64,000 nt of DNA from Funiculus sociatus GB2-C1 (GTDB taxonomy: Bacteria > Cyanobacteriota > Cyanobacteriia > Cyanobacteriales > FACHB-T130). Under the pieces are notes generated by a model. That model searched no databases. It was not told the origin of the DNA and saw nothing but the letters and a program-made list of their open reading frames with translations. Within the stretch, counting starts at the first letter, position 1; the number at the start of each line of letters is the position of its first letter. Both the position numbers and the translations under genes were made by a program. The stretch covers positions 1 to 64,000 of the forward strand of contig NZ_JAMPKJ010000031.1 of NCBI RefSeq assembly GCF_039962115.1. Direction: 5' to 3'. Positions 53,210 through 62,843 of the stretch are shown here, in pieces.

Positions 53210-53665
53210 CTAATAAGCAGGCCCAGCTAAACAGGAGACGGCGATACCTAATGCTGAACCAACAATCACCTGAAACGGTGTATGTCCTAACAACTCCTTG
53301 AGTCGGTCTTCGTTAAATTTAGGGTGTTCTTGGAATAGTTCGTCAATGATTTGGTTCAGAATACGAGCTTGCTTACCCGCGGCTTGACGGACACCTGCGG
53401 CATCGTACATGACGATGACCGCAAAAATGGTGGCGAGAGCAAATTCAGTGCTAGCCCATCCCAGCGTTTGCCCAATTCCGGTAGCCAAGGCTGTTACTAA
53501 TGCTGAATGGGCGCTAGGCATTCCACCAGTGGTTACTAAGACACGCACATTTACCTTGCCATGTTGGACTAATTCAACGATTATCTTGGATGCTTGAGCG
53601 ATTAAACAAGCCAGGGTAGCAACCACTAGCACATGGTTTTCTAGGATATGGGCAAAGTCCTGCAT
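53210..53665 (-). CDS. divergent PAP2-family membrane protein
   Basis: A 151-aa protein with several hydrophobic helices and the block VTTGGMPSAHSALVTALATG characteristic of the divergent PAP2 (acidPPc-like, DUF212) family, which is probably a phosphatase or related membrane protein. It ends with a hydrophobic GIAVSCLAG segment. It follows crtE on the same strand after a hairpin and may share its transcript. The substrate is unknown. Confidence 0.85.
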   Translation of the reverse strand: MQDFAHILENHVLVVATLACLIAQASKIIVELVQHGKVNVRVLVTTGGMPSAHSALVTALATGIGQTLGWASTEFALATIFAVIVMYDAAGVRQAAGKQARILNQIIDELFQEHPKFNEDRLKELLGHTPFQVIVGSALGIAVSCLAGPAY

Positions 53666-53716
53666 TGTGTTTTGCGTTGGGTAGGAAAGATTGGCATAGG
53701 AAGGATTGAGTTTACC

Positions 53717-53752
53717 GATGAAGGATGATCAGAATTTGATTCATCCTTCATC
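53717..53752 (-). terminator. hairpin between crtE and the PAP2-like gene
   Basis: Perfect 12-bp arms (53717-53728 and 53741-53752, GATGAAGGATGA type) with a 12-nt loop lie immediately downstream of the crtE stop. No clear U tract, so it may attenuate rather than end transcription. Confidence 0.5.
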
Positions 53753-53756
53753 CTTG

Positions 53757-54686
53757 TTAGTGAGTGCGAGTAGTAATAAAATCTGCGATCGCTATCAGGG
53801 GTTCGGCTTTTTTCCCAAAAGGTGCGAGTTCGTCCTTGGCAGCTTTAACCAGTTGTTTAGCTCTACTGGCAGATTCCTCAATTCCCCAAAGGCTAGGATA
53901 AGTTGCTTTTTGTGCCTGGAGGTCTTTCCCGGCAGTTTTTCCCAACTCCTCCTGAGTCGCCGTGATATCCAAAATGTCATCCACAATCTGAAACGCCAGC
54001 CCAATATTCTGAGCATAGCGAGACAATCTTTGCAAGTTCTCCGACTCGGCTCCCGCCAAAATCGCTCCACAAACCACACAAGCTTCTAAAAGCGCACCTG
54101 TTTTGTGGGTATGAATGAAATTAAGGGTTTCCTCTTGAATATCCGGCTTTCCCTCTGATTCCAAGTCAACAACTTGACCGCCAACTAAGCCAGCAGCGCC
54201 AACGGCTTTGCCTAAACGGGAAATTACCTGTAACAGCCGTTGGGCGGGTACATTATCGCTCTGGGAGGCAATAAATTCAAAGGCATAAGCTAACAATCCA
54301 TCCCCTGCCAGAATAGCGATATCCTCACCATATACTTTATGGTTTGTCAGCTTTCCCCGACGATAGTCGTCATTATCCATCGCGGGTAAGTCATCGTGAA
54401 TCAATGACATGGTGTGGATCATTTCCAGAGCGCAGGCAGTAGGCATCGCCATTTCTACAGTACCTCCTGCCAGTTCGCAGGTGGCAAGGCAAAGAATTGG
54501 ACGCAGGCGCTTTCCTCCTGCCAAAAGCGAGTAGCGCATTGCCTCATAAATCTGCGTTGGATACGTGACAGGCAGGGAACTGTCTAGAGCGGCTTCGACA
54601 AAGCCCTGCCGCTCGCTCAGGTAAGCCGATAGGTCAAAAGCCGGGGCTTCCCCTTTTGGGGCATGAAGGTCATCCGTCGCAACCAT
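53757..54686 (-). CDS. crtE: geranylgeranyl diphosphate synthase
   Basis: A 309-aa polyprenyl diphosphate synthase that makes GGPP for carotenoids, chlorophyll phytol and quinones. The first aspartate-rich motif DDLPAMDND (98-106) and the second DDILD (236-240) are intact, as are GGKRLRP and LVGGQVVDL. The length and the region before the first motif are typical of CrtE in cyanobacteria. folD lies upstream on the same strand, 203 bp away. Confidence 0.93.
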   Translation of the reverse strand: MVATDDLHAPKGEAPAFDLSAYLSERQGFVEAALDSSLPVTYPTQIYEAMRYSLLAGGKRLRPILCLATCELAGGTVEMAMPTACALEMIHTMSLIHDDLPAMDNDDYRRGKLTNHKVYGEDIAILAGDGLLAYAFEFIASQSDNVPAQRLLQVISRLGKAVGAAGLVGGQVVDLESEGKPDIQEETLNFIHTHKTGALLEACVVCGAILAGAESENLQRLSRYAQNIGLAFQIVDDILDITATQEELGKTAGKDLQAQKATYPSLWGIEESASRAKQLVKAAKDELAPFGKKAEPLIAIADFITTRTH

Positions 54687-54770
54687 CCCTTGATTCCTTG
54701 AGTGCTGGTATCTTTTCCGTAATTATTCTACGGGGCTTTGGGACACAAAGAGTTAAGAGTTATGAGTTGG

Positions 54771-54864
54771 GAGTTGGGATTCAATACTTCCAGGGATAAG
54801 ACAAACCTAATGATTCCGTCTTGTGGTTGGAAAGAGGTATCCCTGAAAGTATTGAGTTGGGATT
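54771..54864. repeat. palindromic mini-element flanked by an 11-bp direct repeat
   Basis: The IR arms CAATACTTCCAGGGATA (54782-54798) and TATCCCTGAAAGTATTG (54838-54854) match over 17 bp with one mismatch. The element is bounded by direct copies of GAGTTGGGATT (54771-54781 and 54854-54864), resembling a target-site duplication. It lies between folD and crtE and could also terminate the folD transcript. Confidence 0.7.
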
Positions 54865-54889
54865 AGCTCAGCACTAGAACCGAAGCACT

Positions 54890-55762
54890 TTATTGTCGCT
54901 GACTGTAGCTCCAGACTGTATTTTGCAACAGCATGGCGACGGTCATCGCGCCAACACCGCCAGGAACTGGAGTGATAAACTGAGCGACTCTTTGAACAGA
55001 ATCAAAGTCAACATCTCCCACCAAGCGAGATTTTCCAGCATCGTTGGTGACGCGATTGATGCCAACATCTATCACGACAGCACCGGGTTTGACCATCTCG
55101 GCGGTAATTAATCCCGGTCTTCCCACTGCTGCCACTAGAATATCAGCATTGCGGGTAATGGTTGGGAGATCGTGCGATCGCGAATGCGCGATCGTTACAG
55201 TGGCATCCGCTTCCAAGAACATCATAGCCAAAGGCTTGCCTACAAGGATGCTGCGCCCCACCACCACAGCCTGTTTCCCCTTTACGTCAATCTTGTATTC
55301 TTGCAACAGCCGCATCACCCCTGCGGGCGTACAACTGCGTAAACCCGGTTCAGAGCGCACCAGTCGTCCCAGATTTAGCGGGTGCAGTCCATCAGCGTCT
55401 TTATCTGGATTAATTTGGTGCAGTAGCGCCACAGCATCTAAAGGATCCGGTAGGGGCAGCTGAACTAAAATGCCATCAACTCGGTCATCTTGATTCAGGG
55501 CTTGGATTATTTTTTCTAGTTCTGAAAAGCTGGTTTCAGTAGGGAAATGCTGCCCATAGGAGGCGATGCCCACTTTGGCACAAGCACGCTCTTTATTCTG
55601 CACATAAGCAGCACTGGCTGGATTGTCACCAACCATCAGCACTGCTAATCCCGGAGCGCGTCCCACAGTCGGCTGCATTTGCTGAATTTGCTGTTGTAGT
55701 TGCGTGTAAATTTGTTCGGCTAGAGCTTTACCATCTAGCAACTGGGCAGTTTTGGCATCCAT
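54890..55762 (-). CDS. folD: bifunctional methylene-THF dehydrogenase/cyclohydrolase
   Basis: Interconverts methylene-, methenyl- and formyl-tetrahydrofolate. The 290-aa protein shows the FolD signatures [14 protein letters not shown] (catalytic lysine region), [24 protein letters not shown] and [14 protein letters not shown]. The start [17 protein letters not shown] is normal. It is the first of the leftward folD, crtE, PAP2 run. Confidence 0.95.
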   Translation of the reverse strand: MDAKTAQLLDGKALAEQIYTQLQQQIQQMQPTVGRAPGLAVLMVGDNPASAAYVQNKERACAKVGIASYGQHFPTETSFSELEKIIQALNQDDRVDGILVQLPLPDPLDAVALLHQINPDKDADGLHPLNLGRLVRSEPGLRSCTPAGVMRLLQEYKIDVKGKQAVVVGRSILVGKPLAMMFLEADATVTIAHSRSHDLPTITRNADILVAAVGRPGLITAEMVKPGAVVIDVGINRVTNDAGKSRLVGDVDFDSVQRVAQFITPVPGGVGAMTVAMLLQNTVWSYSQRQ

Positions 55763-55904
55763 TGAGGTTCGGTGAGAAATCTCTGTAGTATTTGCGGATG
55801 AAATTGTAATACGGTTACTGCGTCCTCTACGATAGTTTCCCAGATTTCAATCTACAAGATGCGAAATGATTGAGGATGTGTGTTAAACCTATTTGGCACT
55901 TAGC

Positions 55905-56378
55905 ATGGAAAAGACGTTACTCAAGAGCATGGAGATGATGCCATTAAAAACAAGGGTATTGCAATTAACCACGGCGACGCTGCTGTTGGGGGGATTGTTT
56001 AGCTGTGGTAAATTACCTCAGTCAGGATTCGGTATATTTAGTAACCGCGTCCCTGTCACCAAAATCGGCGATATCCAGCAAAATCAGCAGGGTGACTCGA
56101 CGGTTTACCTGCAAGGTAAAGTGGGATCTCCAGCTCCTATGTTAGGAAGCGGTGCTTACGAGTTGCAAGATCCAACTGGGAAAATTTGGGTTTTAAGTAG
56201 CGAAATGCTCCCAGTAGAGGGGGATGAAGTTTTAATTCAGGGTAAAGTGCAGTATCAAAGCATTCCCGTAGCTGGGAAAGATTTAGGAGAAGTTTACCTT
56301 CAGCAGCTTCAACAGCTAGAAAGGACACCAGCGAAGAAAGGATCGCCTATATTACCAGAAGGGAGCTATGAACAATAA
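55905..56378 (+). CDS. small lipoprotein with OB-like domain
   Basis: The frame gives 157 aa from the ATG at 55905; the ATG at 55938 would also retain the signal peptide. A hydrophobic segment with LFSC (lipobox-like) precedes a region (GDIQQNQQGDSTVYLQGKVG, EVLIQGKVQYQSI) with the look of an OB-fold nucleic-acid- or oligosaccharide-binding domain. It overlaps the Nudix gene by 11 bp, suggesting coupled translation. The function is unknown. Confidence 0.7.
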   Translation: MEKTLLKSMEMMPLKTRVLQLTTATLLLGGLFSCGKLPQSGFGIFSNRVPVTKIGDIQQNQQGDSTVYLQGKVGSPAPMLGSGAYELQDPTGKIWVLSSEMLPVEGDEVLIQGKVQYQSIPVAGKDLGEVYLQQLQQLERTPAKKGSPILPEGSYEQ

Positions 56379-56811
56379 ACCAGCCGAGGTAGCGATCGCT
56401 ATCTTATATCGCCAAAACAAGTTTCTCCTGCAACTGCGCGACAACATCCCTAACATTCTCTACCCCGGACACTGGGCATTTTTTGGCGGACACATGGAAC
56501 CTGGAGAAACCCCGGAAGAAGCATTGAAACGGGAATTACTCGAAGAAATCTCCTATGTTCCGCCTAACCCCACCTTGTTTGACTACTATCCCGACGACTA
56601 CGCTGTTCGCCACGTTTTTTATGCACCACTAGAGGTAGAGCTTGACCAGTTGGTGTTAGGAGAAGGTTGGGATATGGATTTATTAACACCTGAAGAAATT
56701 CGCCTGGGCGAACGTTACTCTGAAAAAGCAAACCAAGTCAGACCTGTAGGCACTCCTCACCAAAAAATTTTACTGGATTTTATTGAGAAGTTTCCCAACT
56801 TAATCTATTAG
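56368..56811 (+). CDS. Nudix hydrolase
   Basis: A 147-aa pyrophosphohydrolase with the Nudix box starting at Gly41: GHMEPGE-TPEEALK-RELLEEI (41-62; Glu47, Arg55, Glu56, Glu59 and Glu60 in place). The substrate is probably a nucleoside diphosphate derivative but is not identified. Its start overlaps the lipoprotein gene by 11 bp. Confidence 0.9.
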   Translation: MNNKPAEVAIAILYRQNKFLLQLRDNIPNILYPGHWAFFGGHMEPGETPEEALKRELLEEISYVPPNPTLFDYYPDDYAVRHVFYAPLEVELDQLVLGEGWDMDLLTPEEIRLGERYSEKANQVRPVGTPHQKILLDFIEKFPNLIY

Positions 56812-56819
56812 CCGGCTTT

Positions 56820-56882
56820 TAATTTTTTGCTAATGGCTAATGCCTGTTCAACAATTAGAAATTAGCAATCTTTCAATTAGCA
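56820..56882. repeat. heptamer repeat preceding the AI-2E gene
   Basis: Direct and inverted units of GCTAATGG and ATTAGCAAT run through the spacer. The AI-2E start (CAATGACA) lies within the last unit. Same family as 31321-31380, 35783-35825 and 36923-36960. Confidence 0.65.
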
Positions 56883-58034
56883 ATGACAAAAGTTCCGAAA
56901 GTTACGATGATGCAATCACAAAACAAATTACCGCGATGGGTTGTATTAGGATTGGCATTTCCCCTCGCTGTTCTTAATGGTTGGCTATTGCTGCTAGTTT
57001 TGAAGTATCTTCAACCATTAGTAAGCGTTTTAGTTGCCGCCCTACTGCTGGCTTTTGTTTTGGACTATCCAATTCAATTTTTACAAAAACGGGGAGTAAA
57101 AAGAAACACCGCCGTTGTTGTAGTTTCCTTGCTCGCTGGGGTAATTTTAGTAGGTTTGGGTATAACCTTAGTACCGCTGATTCTGCAACAGCTAAATGAA
57201 CTGGCTAACATTTTACCCAGTTGGATTGATTCTGGTAGACAACAACTTCAAACTTTCCAAAATTGGGCTTTGGAACAACAATTGCCGATTAATTTAAGCG
57301 GGTTAGTTACTCAACTGACAGACCGATTATCTAACCAACTTCAAAGCATAACAGGTAGAATTGTTAATTTTGCTTTTGATACTATTGGTAGTGTCTTTAA
57401 TGTGCTGCTTACCGTAGTATTAACTTTTTACCTGATATTAAACGGAGAGCGCCTTTGGGACGGAGTTTTTAAATGGTTTCCTCCTAGCTTTGGAGTCCAA
57501 GTGCGACAATCCCTCCGGGAAGATTTCCACAATTATTTCATCGGTCAGGTGACATTAGCAACTATAGTGGGATCTGCTTTAACACTAGCATTTGTAGCTT
57601 TAAAAGTGCCTTTAGGACTACTTTTTGGCATTATCATTGGATTTTTTGCTCTTTTCCCTTTCGGTACTGGAATAGGTATCGCTATAGTTAGTCTTTTGGT
57701 AGCCTTACAAAACTTTTGGCTAGGCGTAGAAGTTTTAGCTGTAGCCTTTGCTATCGACCAAATAAATGCTAATTTTGTTGCTCCCCGCATTTTGGGTAAT
57801 TTAACAGGTTTAAATCCGGTTTGGGTAGTTATTTCTTTGCTACTAGGCGGTAAGTTAGGAGGGCTACTGGGCGTTTTGACGGCGGTACCGTTAGCGAGTT
57901 TTATCAAGAGTACCGCCGATAACTTGCGCGATGCAAAATTCGACAATTTAGATGCTATTGAGTCCGAATCTACCTCTCTAAATACCCCTCCTGTAATAGC
58001 ACCTAAAAGCTTAGCTGGGGATGCGGGGAATTGA
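56883..58034 (+). CDS. AI-2E family transporter
   Basis: A 383-aa inner-membrane protein with about eight hydrophobic helices: two near the N-terminus (about 20-75), one near residue 80-105, and the remainder between about 170 and 355. The C-terminal half has GVEVLAVAFAIDQINANFVA, NPVWVVISLLLGGKLGGLLG and VLTAVPLA, as in the AI-2E/UPF0118 family. The transported substrate is not known in most members. A polar tail follows the last helix. Confidence 0.9.
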   Translation: MTKVPKVTMMQSQNKLPRWVVLGLAFPLAVLNGWLLLLVLKYLQPLVSVLVAALLLAFVLDYPIQFLQKRGVKRNTAVVVVSLLAGVILVGLGITLVPLILQQLNELANILPSWIDSGRQQLQTFQNWALEQQLPINLSGLVTQLTDRLSNQLQSITGRIVNFAFDTIGSVFNVLLTVVLTFYLILNGERLWDGVFKWFPPSFGVQVRQSLREDFHNYFIGQVTLATIVGSALTLAFVALKVPLGLLFGIIIGFFALFPFGTGIGIAIVSLLVALQNFWLGVEVLAVAFAIDQINANFVAPRILGNLTGLNPVWVVISLLLGGKLGGLLGVLTAVPLASFIKSTADNLRDAKFDNLDAIESESTSLNTPPVIAPKSLAGDAGN

Positions 58035-58116
58035 TAGCGATCGCATCCATCAAAAGATTCCATTCTTTAACCTTGAGAGTGTTAAAGAAAAACTTAAAAA
58101 ATCACACTGTAATCGG

Positions 58117-58593
58117 CTACGGTTGGCTTATGAAAGGTTGATAAAAAGTTACTACAACAGTGGATTCATCCTGATTACAAATCATTTGAAACCGTCGGTG
58201 GGGATAAAGCAATTTCAAACGGGTTTCCCACATCTGGGTTATAGATTGCCCCAAATACAATAAGTTTTCAATACCTACTTTCTCAGCCCCTTGCAAAATG
58301 TCATCAATGTGCTGATGGTTCATCACGCGCTCAATCGAAGCGATGTCATTCCCTAGTTCTGTTTTCCACTGTTCGTATACTTGGGTATTGAAGGCTTCAA
58401 ACAAAAAGATACCGTTTTCATGTTCTACAAAATCTGGCCAAAATAGTTTTGTAAAAGCTATGGCTAATTCGACTCTAGAGACCCTGGAAAGATAGTCCCA
58501 CAGGGAAAAGTCATCGCCATTTGCTTGTTTCCAACGCTGGAAGTTCTTCAGATGGTCTGTATTTGGATTTAATGATATTTTTTCGGTGAGCAT
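58117..58593 (-). CDS. putative immunity protein
   Basis: A 158-aa soluble protein of unknown family, rich in aromatic residues (WDYLSRVSRVELAIAFTKLF, then FLFEAFNTQVYEQW). It has no signal peptide. Its ATG is five bases after the stop of the toxin-like gene on the same strand, so the two are translationally linked. This arrangement, together with the toxin-like neighbour, is the basis for calling it an immunity protein; the sequence alone would not. Confidence 0.6.
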   Translation of the reverse strand: MLTEKISLNPNTDHLKNFQRWKQANGDDFSLWDYLSRVSRVELAIAFTKLFWPDFVEHENGIFLFEAFNTQVYEQWKTELGNDIASIERVMNHQHIDDILQGAEKVGIENLLYLGQSITQMWETRLKLLYPHRRFQMICNQDESTVVVTFYQPFISQP

Positions 58594-58598
58594 AGTCT

Positions 58599-58922
58599 TT
58601 AAGGTATCTCGTCCGGTGTAGCTGGTCGAGCTGTTTTCTTAGAGTCCGGGTAAATTTTCCCGGCGGGGCTTTTGTTGTGTCTGTATTCAACAACGTGAGG
58701 TGTAGGTATACCCGCATGAGCTTTTCCTGTCACGTCTACTCGCTTAATTGCACGTCCATCATCATCGTAGACAATATAGCTTGTGATGTTGCTACCATCC
58801 ATGCGATATAATATCTCTCTGGCACTAGCTCCGTCGAGCCGGAAATTGCCGCTAACTTGCGTTCCGCTGGCTATGAGGTTGCTAGCTGGAATACCAATCG
58901 TCCAGTCAACTGGTTTAGACAC
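58599..58922 (-). CDS. polymorphic toxin C-terminal module (type 24-like)
   Basis: A 107-aa protein matching the conserved C-terminal toxin domain I know as polymorphic toxin type 24. Recognisable blocks are YRMDGSNITSYIVYDDDGRA, KRVDVTGKAHAGIPTPHVVE and the terminal ARPATPDEIP. The start is a GTG immediately after an in-frame TAG, so no N-terminal delivery or trafficking domain is joined. It is either a free-standing cassette, or the end of a toxin gene broken by mutation. The enzymatic activity is not known to me. Confidence 0.65.
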   Translation of the reverse strand: MSKPVDWTIGIPASNLIASGTQVSGNFRLDGASAREILYRMDGSNITSYIVYDDDGRAIKRVDVTGKAHAGIPTPHVVEYRHNKSPAGKIYPDSKKTARPATPDEIP

Positions 58923-59362
58923 CTAAAGATCCTAGCTTTAGTTGAAGATTGTATCATTGTGTTCTGGCTGGATTGAAGCAAGACAGCAACGCTTAATTCT
59001 GCTTATATTAGCCCTGATTAAGATACTCTGTAAGAGCAAGGCGATCGTGTCTACTTTGTTACATTTAAATTAGCGATCGCGCTCAGAACTAACTCAACAA
59101 TCAAACTTCATCGCGATTAATTTCCCTTTGGCGCAACTGTGCTGCTAATTGCTCTGAACGTTCCTCACCAGTCAGAAAAAAAGTATGATTCGCGAAACCA
59201 GCCGCTATTTTGCCGTTTTTTGCCGGAATTTCGGTATATTAGGCATTAATGACGGCGCGATGATTTGGCGGTTCGCTCAACTATGTAAACAAACTGCAAG
59301 GAACTGCAATCAACTCTTTGCGGTAAAGTCTATAAAGGTTCAAGCATATCGTCAGCGTCTCT
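58923..59362. other. spacer with a Uma2-like remnant, upstream of mutS
   Basis: The 440 bp include a minus-strand decayed coding fragment (59101-59205), listed separately. The last 150 bases probably contain the mutS promoter. A 73-codon plus-strand frame (59185-59406) overlapping the mutS start is not convincing. Confidence 0.5.
59101..59205 (-). pseudogene. C-terminal remnant of a Uma2-like nuclease gene
   Basis: The minus-strand frame ending with TGA at 59101-59103 reads EERSEQLAAQLRQREINRDEV at its end. This is the helical tail typical of cyanobacterial Uma2-family nucleases (ERAEQLAxxLRxxGIxPDE). Reading upstream of about 59165 loses the resemblance and no intact core is present, so the gene is truncated. 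Confidence 0.4.
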
Positions 59363-61972
59363 ATGAGTTACTCTGCGTCTACCCCGACCAATCCCGATCA
59401 ACCTAAAATCCGTAATGCTGACACGAAAGAGGTAGATCGAAGCAAGCTGAGTAAGATGTATCAGCACTACGTGGAAATCAAGGATAAGTATCCTCATGCG
59501 CTGTTGCTGTATCGGGTGGGAGATTTTTTTGAAACTTTTTTTCAGGATGCGATCGCAGTCTCAAGAGAATTAGAACTGGTACTTACCAGCAAGCAAGCGG
59601 GAGAAATTGGTAGAGTCCCCATGACTGGCGTACCGCACCATGCTTGGGAACGCTACACTACTCAACTGGTGGAAAAAGGGTATGCGGTGGTTATCTGCGA
59701 TCAAGTAGAAGACTCCGCTGATACCGATCCCGGAAAGCTGGTGAAGCGGGAAGTAACGCGAGTTATCACCCCAGGTACGTTGCTGGAAGAAGGGATGCTA
59801 AATGCTCGTCGCAATAACTACCTAGCAGCGATAGTAATTGCGGGAAATCACTGGGGTTTGGCTTATGCAGATATTTCCACCGGGGAATTTGTAACTACTC
59901 AGTCGAGTCAATTGGAGCATTTAACGCAGGAATTGATGCGCTTGCAGCCGTCAGAAGTCCTGATTCCTACTAATGCGCCGGATTTGGGGAGTTTACTGCG
60001 ACCTGGGGAGAAATCTGAGCATTTACCGGAATATTTACCGCCGTCGTTTTGTTATGCGTTGCGATCGCAAATTCCTTTTACTTCCGGTGAAGCTAGACAT
60101 AGATTGTTGCAACGGTTTAAAGTGCGGAGTCTTGAAGGCTTGGGTTGCGAACATCTCCCCCTCGCCGTCCGCGCTGCTGGTGGTTTGCTGGAATACCTAG
60201 AAGACACGCAAAAAGAAAACCTCGTACCTCTCCAGTTTCTCCGCACCTACACCCTCACAGATTATCTGATTCTCGACCACCAAAGTCGCCGCAACCTAGA
60301 AATTACGCAAACGGTGCGGGATGGAACCTTTCACGGTTCTTTGTTGTGGGCGTTGGATAAAACTAGCACGGCGATGGGTGGACGTGCTTTGCGGCGATGG
60401 TTGCTACAACCTCTGTTAGATATTAAAGGCATTCGGGCGCGACAAGATACGATTCAAGAATTATTTGAAAATAGTTTTCTCCGCCAAGATTTACGGCAGC
60501 TGTTGCGGCAAATTTATGATATAGAACGCTTGACAGGACGCGCTGGCTCTGGTACCGCTAGTGCTAGAGATTTGGTGGCTTTGGCTGATTCTTTGGCAAA
60601 ATTGCCGGATTTATCCGAATTAGTGGCTGATACTTGCTCTCCCTTTTTGAGAGCCTTGCAGAAGGTACCGCAGGAATTGGAGCATCTGGCAAAAAGACTC
60701 AGCGCTCACTTGGTAGAATCGCCTCCTATACATATCAAGGAAGGTGGTTTGATTCGCCCCGGAGTTAATGCCCAGTTGGATGAAATGCGAAGTCTTGCGG
60801 TAGAGGATCAGCAATGGGTAGCGAATTTGGAGGTGACAGAGAAAGCTCGGACTGGGATTTCTACGCTGAAGGTGGGCTTTAATAAGACTTTTGGCTATTA
60901 CATCAGTATTTCCCGCACTAAAGCTGATCAAGTTCCGGATAATTACATCCGCAAGCAAACTCTGACGAATGAGGAACGCTACATTACTCCGGAGTTGAAG
61001 GAGCGAGAGGCGCGGATTCTGACGGCGCGGGATGATTTAAATCGCCTGGAATATGAGATTTTCACTTCTTTAAGGGAAGAGGTGGGACAATACGCGGAAC
61101 AAATTCGCACTATTTCTCGTGCTGTGGCGGCGGCTGATGTGTTGTGCGGTTTGGCTGAGGTGGCGGTTTATCAGGGTTATTGCTGTCCTCAGATGGTGGA
61201 AGGTCGGGAAATTCGGATTATTGATGGTCGTCATCCCGTGGTTGAGCAGTCTTTACCTTCGGGGTTTTTTGTGCCAAATTCGACTGGGTTGGGGAGAAGG
61301 GAGGATACGAACCCCAGAGGCGCAGAGGACGCAGAGGAGGAAAGACCGGATTTAGTGATTTTAACGGGGCCGAATGCGAGTGGGAAGAGTTGTTATTTGC
61401 GTCAGGTCGGTTTGATTCAGTTGATGGCGCAGACTGGGAGTTTTGTGCCTGCGAAGTCGGCTATTTTGGGAATATGCGATCGCATTTTTACTCGTGTTGG
61501 TGCGGTGGACGATCTGGCGACGGGTCAATCTACTTTTATGGTAGAGATGAATGAGACGGCGAATATTCTCAATCATGCTACTGCAAAGTCTCTCGTTCTT
61601 CTGGATGAAATTGGCCGAGGAACGGCTACCTTTGACGGTCTTTCGATTGCTTGGGCGGTGGCTGAATATTTAGCAAGTGAAATTCAATCGCGGACGATTT
61701 TTGCTACTCACTATCACGAACTTAATGAGTTGGCTTCGATTTTGCCTAATGTTGCTAATTATCAGGTGACGGTGAAGGAGTTACCTGACCAAATTATCTT
61801 TTTGCACCAAGTTCAACCGGGAGGCGCTGACAGGTCTTATGGCATTGAAGCTGGGCGTTTGGCGGGTTTGCCAGCCCCCGTGATTCAACGGGCCAAGCAG
61901 GTAATGAGCCAAATTGAAAAGCACAGCAAAATTGCGATTGGACTTCGTAAACGCGGCCAGGTTGAAGAATAA
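59363..61972 (+). CDS. mutS: DNA mismatch repair ATPase MutS
   Basis: Recognises mismatches and starts repair. The 869 aa show the MutS domain order: mismatch-binding domain with GDFFET (Phe55 and Glu57 in the Phe-x-Glu position), connector, lever and clamp (core about 250-600), and the ATPase with Walker A GPNASGKS (669-676), [15 protein letters not shown] and LLDEIGRGT. The MutS C-terminal region is retained. Just before the ATPase, residues about 648-661 ([14 protein letters not shown]) are encoded by a dispersed GCAGAGGACGCAGAGG repeat inserted in frame. The loop is probably tolerated. Confidence 0.95.
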   Translation: MSYSASTPTNPDQPKIRNADTKEVDRSKLSKMYQHYVEIKDKYPHALLLYRVGDFFETFFQDAIAVSRELELVLTSKQAGEIGRVPMTGVPHHAWERYTTQLVEKGYAVVICDQVEDSADTDPGKLVKREVTRVITPGTLLEEGMLNARRNNYLAAIVIAGNHWGLAYADISTGEFVTTQSSQLEHLTQELMRLQPSEVLIPTNAPDLGSLLRPGEKSEHLPEYLPPSFCYALRSQIPFTSGEARHRLLQRFKVRSLEGLGCEHLPLAVRAAGGLLEYLEDTQKENLVPLQFLRTYTLTDYLILDHQSRRNLEITQTVRDGTFHGSLLWALDKTSTAMGGRALRRWLLQPLLDIKGIRARQDTIQELFENSFLRQDLRQLLRQIYDIERLTGRAGSGTASARDLVALADSLAKLPDLSELVADTCSPFLRALQKVPQELEHLAKRLSAHLVESPPIHIKEGGLIRPGVNAQLDEMRSLAVEDQQWVANLEVTEKARTGISTLKVGFNKTFGYYISISRTKADQVPDNYIRKQTLTNEERYITPELKEREARILTARDDLNRLEYEIFTSLREEVGQYAEQIRTISRAVAAADVLCGLAEVAVYQGYCCPQMVEGREIRIIDGRHPVVEQSLPSGFFVPNSTGLGRREDTNPRGAEDAEEERPDLVILTGPNASGKSCYLRQVGLIQLMAQTGSFVPAKSAILGICDRIFTRVGAVDDLATGQSTFMVEMNETANILNHATAKSLVLLDEIGRGTATFDGLSIAWAVAEYLASEIQSRTIFATHYHELNELASILPNVANYQVTVKELPDQIIFLHQVQPGGADRSYGIEAGRLAGLPAPVIQRAKQVMSQIEKHSKIAIGLRKRGQVEE
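61309..61345. repeat. GCAGAGG-type repeat inserted in mutS
   Basis: Same purine-rich repeat as at 34946-34995; the 20-mer GGCGCAGAGGACGCAGAGGA is identical in both places. It is in frame and adds about 13 residues in front of the Walker A strand. Confidence 0.8.
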
Positions 61973-62340
61973 GAGCAAGTTGAATAGTAAGTGAACAATA
62001 CCCTTTTTAAAAACTAGTTTTTTGTATAAAACTGGTTTTTAAAATCTCGCGCTTCCGGGCATACTTAATTATAATTACCTAACTTAACTACAAAACTCAG
62101 TATTTATAAGTAATTAATGAAGTTATAGTAAACCCAGAAAAATTGCGGAACTAGACGCCTAAGTTTTGTAGTCTAATATTGAAATACCGCTCCAAAGCCT
62201 AGAGAAAAGCTTTTTGCAAGCACATTAAAACTCAACTCAAGAAAAAAGTTTTAAGTGTTTCCGGAGCCTGTAAGCATCGGGTTGCAAATTCTACCAATTA
62301 GTACCCTTTGTAATCGAGCACCAACTTAGCTTCACTTGCT
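61973..62340. other. spacer between mutS and a small exported protein
   Basis: The 368 bp have no gene. The mutS terminator hairpin lies at 62008-62041. The rest is AT-rich and unassigned. Confidence 0.5.
62008..62041 (+). terminator. mutS terminator hairpin
   Basis: Arms TAAAAACTAGTTTT (62008-62021) and AAAACTGGTTTTTA (62028-62041) pair with one wobble around a 6-nt loop, 36 bp after the mutS stop. The 3' arm is itself T-rich. Confidence 0.6.
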
Positions 62341-62796
62341 ATGGAACAAATTACCACCTCTGGCTCGACCGCCGGGAATATCGAGCAAAAGACTAACCAG
62401 TTTAGTTTAATAATCCAGACTTTGGTGTTGACGGGTATCTTGTCGTTGACGGCTAGGCTGACGCTCCCCACTACCAAAGTTGCTGTTTCCAAAGCTCCCC
62501 TACCTCAGCAGAGTTTATTAAAATCAGTTACTAATGCGGTTTTGCAAGACGTTTCCCAGGATTCCGGCTTGCCTGTGTCTAAGTTCCGCATTGTCACAAC
62601 CAAACAACAAACTTGGTCGGATGATTGTCTGGGTGTCAATAACTTAGGCATTCTTTGCACCGAGATGCGAGTTCCAGGCTGGCAAGTAATTGTGGCAAGT
62701 GGACAAACACGCTGGGTTTACCGCACAAATGCTTCTGGATCTGTGGTGAAGCTGGCTCAGGGTGTCGATTCACTTGTTCAAAAAAGTGCAAAGTAA
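62341..62796 (+). CDS. small exported or membrane-anchored cyanobacterial protein
   Basis: A 151-aa protein with one hydrophobic helix at residues about 22-42 and a soluble C-terminal domain (LLKSVTNAVLQDVSQDSGLP, WSDDCLGVNNLGILCTEMRV, GWQVIVASGQTRWVYRTNAS) that recurs in cyanobacterial exported proteins. Two cysteines (CLGV and LCTE) may form a disulfide. The function is unknown. Confidence 0.75.
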   Translation: MEQITTSGSTAGNIEQKTNQFSLIIQTLVLTGILSLTARLTLPTTKVAVSKAPLPQQSLLKSVTNAVLQDVSQDSGLPVSKFRIVTTKQQTWSDDCLGVNNLGILCTEMRVPGWQVIVASGQTRWVYRTNASGSVVKLAQGVDSLVQKSAK

Positions 62797-62804
62797 ATAG
62801 TGTT

Positions 62805-62835
62805 TCTCGTTCCTAGTCAGAGACTGGGAACGAGA
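62805..62835. terminator. bidirectional terminator between convergent genes
   Basis: The stem of 62805-62817 and 62823-62835 (TCTCGTTCCTAGT type, one wobble pair) with a 5-nt loop lies between the small exported-protein gene (+) and the GH10-like gene (-), followed by TTTAATTTT on the plus side. Confidence 0.65.
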
Positions 62836-62843
62836 GTTTAATT

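Noticed and set aside
59185-59406. 73-codon plus-strand frame upstream of mutS
   Set aside because: Overlaps the mutS start and lies opposite to the Uma2-like remnant; no SD.
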